Assembly: GCF_001541225.1 (NCBI RefSeq)
Contig: NZ_LMTS01000300.1
Span: 27,832 to 61,366, forward strand
DNA from: Variovorax sp. WDL1
GTDB taxonomy: Bacteria; Pseudomonadota; Gammaproteobacteria; Burkholderiales; Burkholderiaceae_C
DNA: 33,535 nucleotides
Reading direction: 5' to 3'
Shown: positions 31,593-33,535 of the stretch, in pieces
Layout: every line of letters starts with the position of its first letter
How positions within the stretch are numbered: the first letter of the stretch is position 1
Notes under the pieces: model-generated
Told to the model about the DNA's origin: nothing
What the model saw: the letters and a program-made list of their open reading frames with translations, nothing else
Databases searched by the model: none
Made by a program: the position numbers and the translations under genes

Positions 31593-33535
31593 TCATGGCA
31601 CGTTCGAGGCGTGCACCGCGAACGGCTTGAACGGCAGCGCCAGCTTGCCGGCGTATTCGCCGTTGGATGCCAGCGTGGGGCAGACGCCGGCCGCCCAGCA
31701 GAAGTTGTTGTCGGGGTAGATCAGGTCGCCGAAGCGGTAGTTGTCGATGCTCTGGCCGCTGTAGTTCGCGACGTTGACGATGTTGCCCCGCGTGGAGTAG
31801 TTGTCGGACATCGTCACCATGACCGGGTCGACGCGCGAGTCCTCCATCGTGCGCAGGATGGTGCCGCTGTTGCCGTCGTCGGCGAACTTCACCCAGCCCC
31901 ACTTGCGATTGGCGCGGTCGGTGAAGATCAGCATCGTGTTGAGGGTATCGGTGTGGTTCGGGTAGTCCTTGGCCGCGGCCAGGTGCGTGATGTTGCTGCC
32001 AAGGCCTGTGACGACGCCGACTTCCGCGATCTCGGCGGGCGTGCCGGCAGCCGGCTTGGGGCCCTGCACATACGCGCCCAGCGAGTACATGTGCACCTTG
32101 CCGTTCTCGGTGGCGACCCAGGCGCGCGCATGGTGCGGATTCGACTCCCAGTACATGTCGTTCGGCGGCGCCATGCGACGGCGGTCGTCCTTGCTCCAGT
32201 AGTTGTAGGTCGAGGTCGTCAGGACGCTCGTGGGCTTGTCGGCCAGCGTGATCGTCTTGACGACCGCCGGCGCCGCCTGCGGACGATCCGCCAGCAGGTA
32301 GGGCCACTGGTTGGCGGCGAGCCCCACGTTCTGCGTTTCCAGGTTGCTCGCGGCGCTGCCGAGGTACATCTCGTTCGTGTACTTGAACAACGGCCCGAGG
32401 TCCACGAAGGCGACGGTCTTTTCCGATTTGGACGCGACCACGGCGATGCCGCCCTTGGCGTATTTCTCGTAGTACTCGCCGCCCGGCAGCAGCTTTGCCC
32501 GGTTGTTGGCCATCGGCGAGGCTTCCTTCGCCATGCCCGACAGGCCACCGCTGCTGGTGTACACGACCGCCGCATACGGGTGCATGCCGGTCGTCACCTT
32601 GATGGATGTCGGGGCCTTCATGTTGGCAGGCAGGTCGACGTAGCCGAGCACCTTCATGAAGATGTAGTTGCCCTGGTTGAGGAAGCCGGGATGCACCATG
32701 TCCATCCAGTCGTGCCACCAGTCGTACTTCGGGCCATCGAGCGTGCAGCCCTGGCAGCTGCCGCCGAGCGAGATGACCGCGACCTGGCCCTTGTGGTTGA
32801 TCGTGTCCCACACGGTGACCAGCGCGAACTCGCCGCCGCCGGTGACGGAGATGGCGGTCGGCACCTTGCCGAGGGCCAGCTTGACGCTCGCGCGGTTCTG
32901 CGCGGTGAACGTGCCGACGGTGAAGATCGTTGCGGGCTTCGTCGGGCTGCCTTGCGTCGCGATCAGCGAAAGTCGCGTCGAGGGGCTGTCCGCCGCGTTC
33001 TCGCCGCGGTCCTCGACGATGGGCAGGTCTGCGGGGTCGTTCGGCGACAACACGCCCGAGGCGTAGTAGGTATCGATCGCGCTGGGCAGCATGCGCTTGT
33101 CCTGCCACAGCAGCTGCGGGCGCTGCATGAATGTCACGCGGTCGGTCGCCTGCGACTGGAACCAGGCCACCGAGCTCGACAGCGAGCTTCCGCTGGCCGG
33201 TGTGCCGATCGCCGCGGCATGGATGCTCACGTAGTAGTTGTACGCGGAGTTGTTTTCAGCGCCCAGCTGGTAGTGGAGATCGTTGCCCGGGCTGTGGGTG
33301 ATTGCACCTACGTCGCCCCGCAGGGGAAGCGTGTTGACGCCGGTCTTGGTCGCCGCTGGCCCGAACCGGTACGCCACGCCTTCGGCCTGGCCGAACTTGT
33401 AGGCAATGCTCGTATAGGCGCTTGCAACGATGGCGCCGGAGCTGTCCACCACGTCGCCGGCGATGGGGGTGGGCGCGGGAGCCGGAGCAGGGGCAGGGGC
33501 CGGAGCGGGTGCGGGAGCGGGGGCGGGGGCAGGGG
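31593..33535 (-). CDS. Secreted propeller-like protein with Pro/Ala linker (5' end outside window)
   Basis: 647 codons are visible, with an open frame to the right edge. The first visible residues form a Pro-Ala alternating linker (about 18 residues of PAPAPA type, 33477-33535) and then a globular part of about 620 residues. Such linkers commonly join a signal peptide or lipoprotein anchor to a secreted domain. The body has many short beta segments (YIFMKVLGYVDLP, KTVAFVDLGPLF, ARAWVATENGKVHMYSLG, NTMLIFTDRANRKWGWVKF) and NYYVSIHAA, suggestive of a seven-bladed YncE-like propeller. CQGC and CWAAGVC may form disulfides. I do not recognise a named family. The stop is 32 bases before a strong terminator. 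Confidence 0.8.
   Translation of the reverse strand, partial: PAPAPAPAPAPAPAPAPAPAPTPIAGDVVDSSGAIVASAYTSIAYKFGQAEGVAYRFGPAATKTGVNTLPLRGDVGAITHSPGNDLHYQLGAENNSAYNYYVSIHAAAIGTPASGSSLSSSVAWFQSQATDRVTFMQRPQLLWQDKRMLPSAIDTYYASGVLSPNDPADLPIVEDRGENAADSPSTRLSLIATQGSPTKPATIFTVGTFTAQNRASVKLALGKVPTAISVTGGGEFALVTVWDTINHKGQVAVISLGGSCQGCTLDGPKYDWWHDWMDMVHPGFLNQGNYIFMKVLGYVDLPANMKAPTSIKVTTGMHPYAAVVYTSSGGLSGMAKEASPMANNRAKLLPGGEYYEKYAKGGIAVVASKSEKTVAFVDLGPLFKYTNEMYLGSAASNLETQNVGLAANQWPYLLADRPQAAPAVVKTITLADKPTSVLTTSTYNYWSKDDRRRMAPPNDMYWESNPHHARAWVATENGKVHMYSLGAYVQGPKPAAGTPAEIAEVGVVTGLGSNITHLAAAKDYPNHTDTLNTMLIFTDRANRKWGWVKFADDGNSGTILRTMEDSRVDPVMVTMSDNYSTRGNIVNVANYSGQSIDNYRFGDLIYPDNNFCWAAGVCPTLASNGEYAGKLALPFKPFAVHASNVP

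Noticed and set aside
33453..33535. Tandem repeat array of CRISPR or satellite type at the right edge
   Set aside because: The GC-rich repeat is in frame with the secreted protein gene and simply encodes alternating Pro and Ala.

Overview
The window is high-GC DNA (about two thirds G+C by eye). It looks like the chromosome of a betaproteobacterium of the Burkholderiales, most likely Comamonadaceae (Variovorax-like). The reasons are strong G/C third positions, a Bug/TctC transporter remnant, a MaeB malic enzyme with a phosphotransacetylase tail, and the style of the metal-resistance genes. I saw no rRNA, tRNA, CRISPR array or insertion sequence. Both ends cut through genes.

Region 1 (1-9928, all minus strand) is a long copper/silver detoxification run. 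Reading from its promoter leftwards it encodes a Cu(I)-exporting P1B-ATPase, a His/Cys-rich exported protein, a small lipoprotein translationally coupled to a TolC-type lipoprotein, a Tat-exported multicopper oxidase, a cupredoxin, a CusF-like copper chaperone, a GT4-type glycosyltransferase, a small Cys/His exported protein and a second TolC/CusC-type channel cut by the left edge. RND pump genes probably follow outside the window. A MerR-type (CueR-like) promoter with a 19-bp spacer and an inverted repeat precedes the ATPase.

Region 2 (10050-12443, plus strand) holds a helical Ala-rich gene, a decayed 3' end of a Bug/TctC gene, and a second CueR-like promoter. These are followed by an HMA copper chaperone with a Cys-rich tail, a Met-rich lipoprotein, a DUF2933 membrane protein and an ICMT-family membrane methyltransferase. 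A perfect FNR/Anr-type box sits at the right distance from a -10 element before the Met-rich lipoprotein. This suggests that the last three genes answer to low oxygen as well as copper.

Region 3 (12480-19922) has a 952-residue winged-helix/NTPase/TPR regulator (minus) divergent from a plus-strand series: alpha/beta hydrolase, five-helix membrane protein, secreted SMP-30/NHL-like propeller, a second paralogous alpha/beta hydrolase and an exported SUMF1-fold protein. A 10-bp-phased direct repeat lies in the divergent intergenic region.

Region 4 (19995-23969) contains small envelope or stress genes: a tiny membrane protein, a cupin, short hypotheticals, a DUF883-like protein, a UPF0104 membrane protein, an EthD-family protein and a hemerythrin-like protein.

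Region 5 (24229-29061) holds an AraC-type regulator followed by an SBP-ATPase-permease-nucleoside deaminase operon with overlapping genes, and an AhpD-like peroxidase-family gene divergent from the regulator. Region 6 (29118-33535) has maeB and the C-terminal 647 codons of a secreted propeller-like protein with its own intrinsic terminator.
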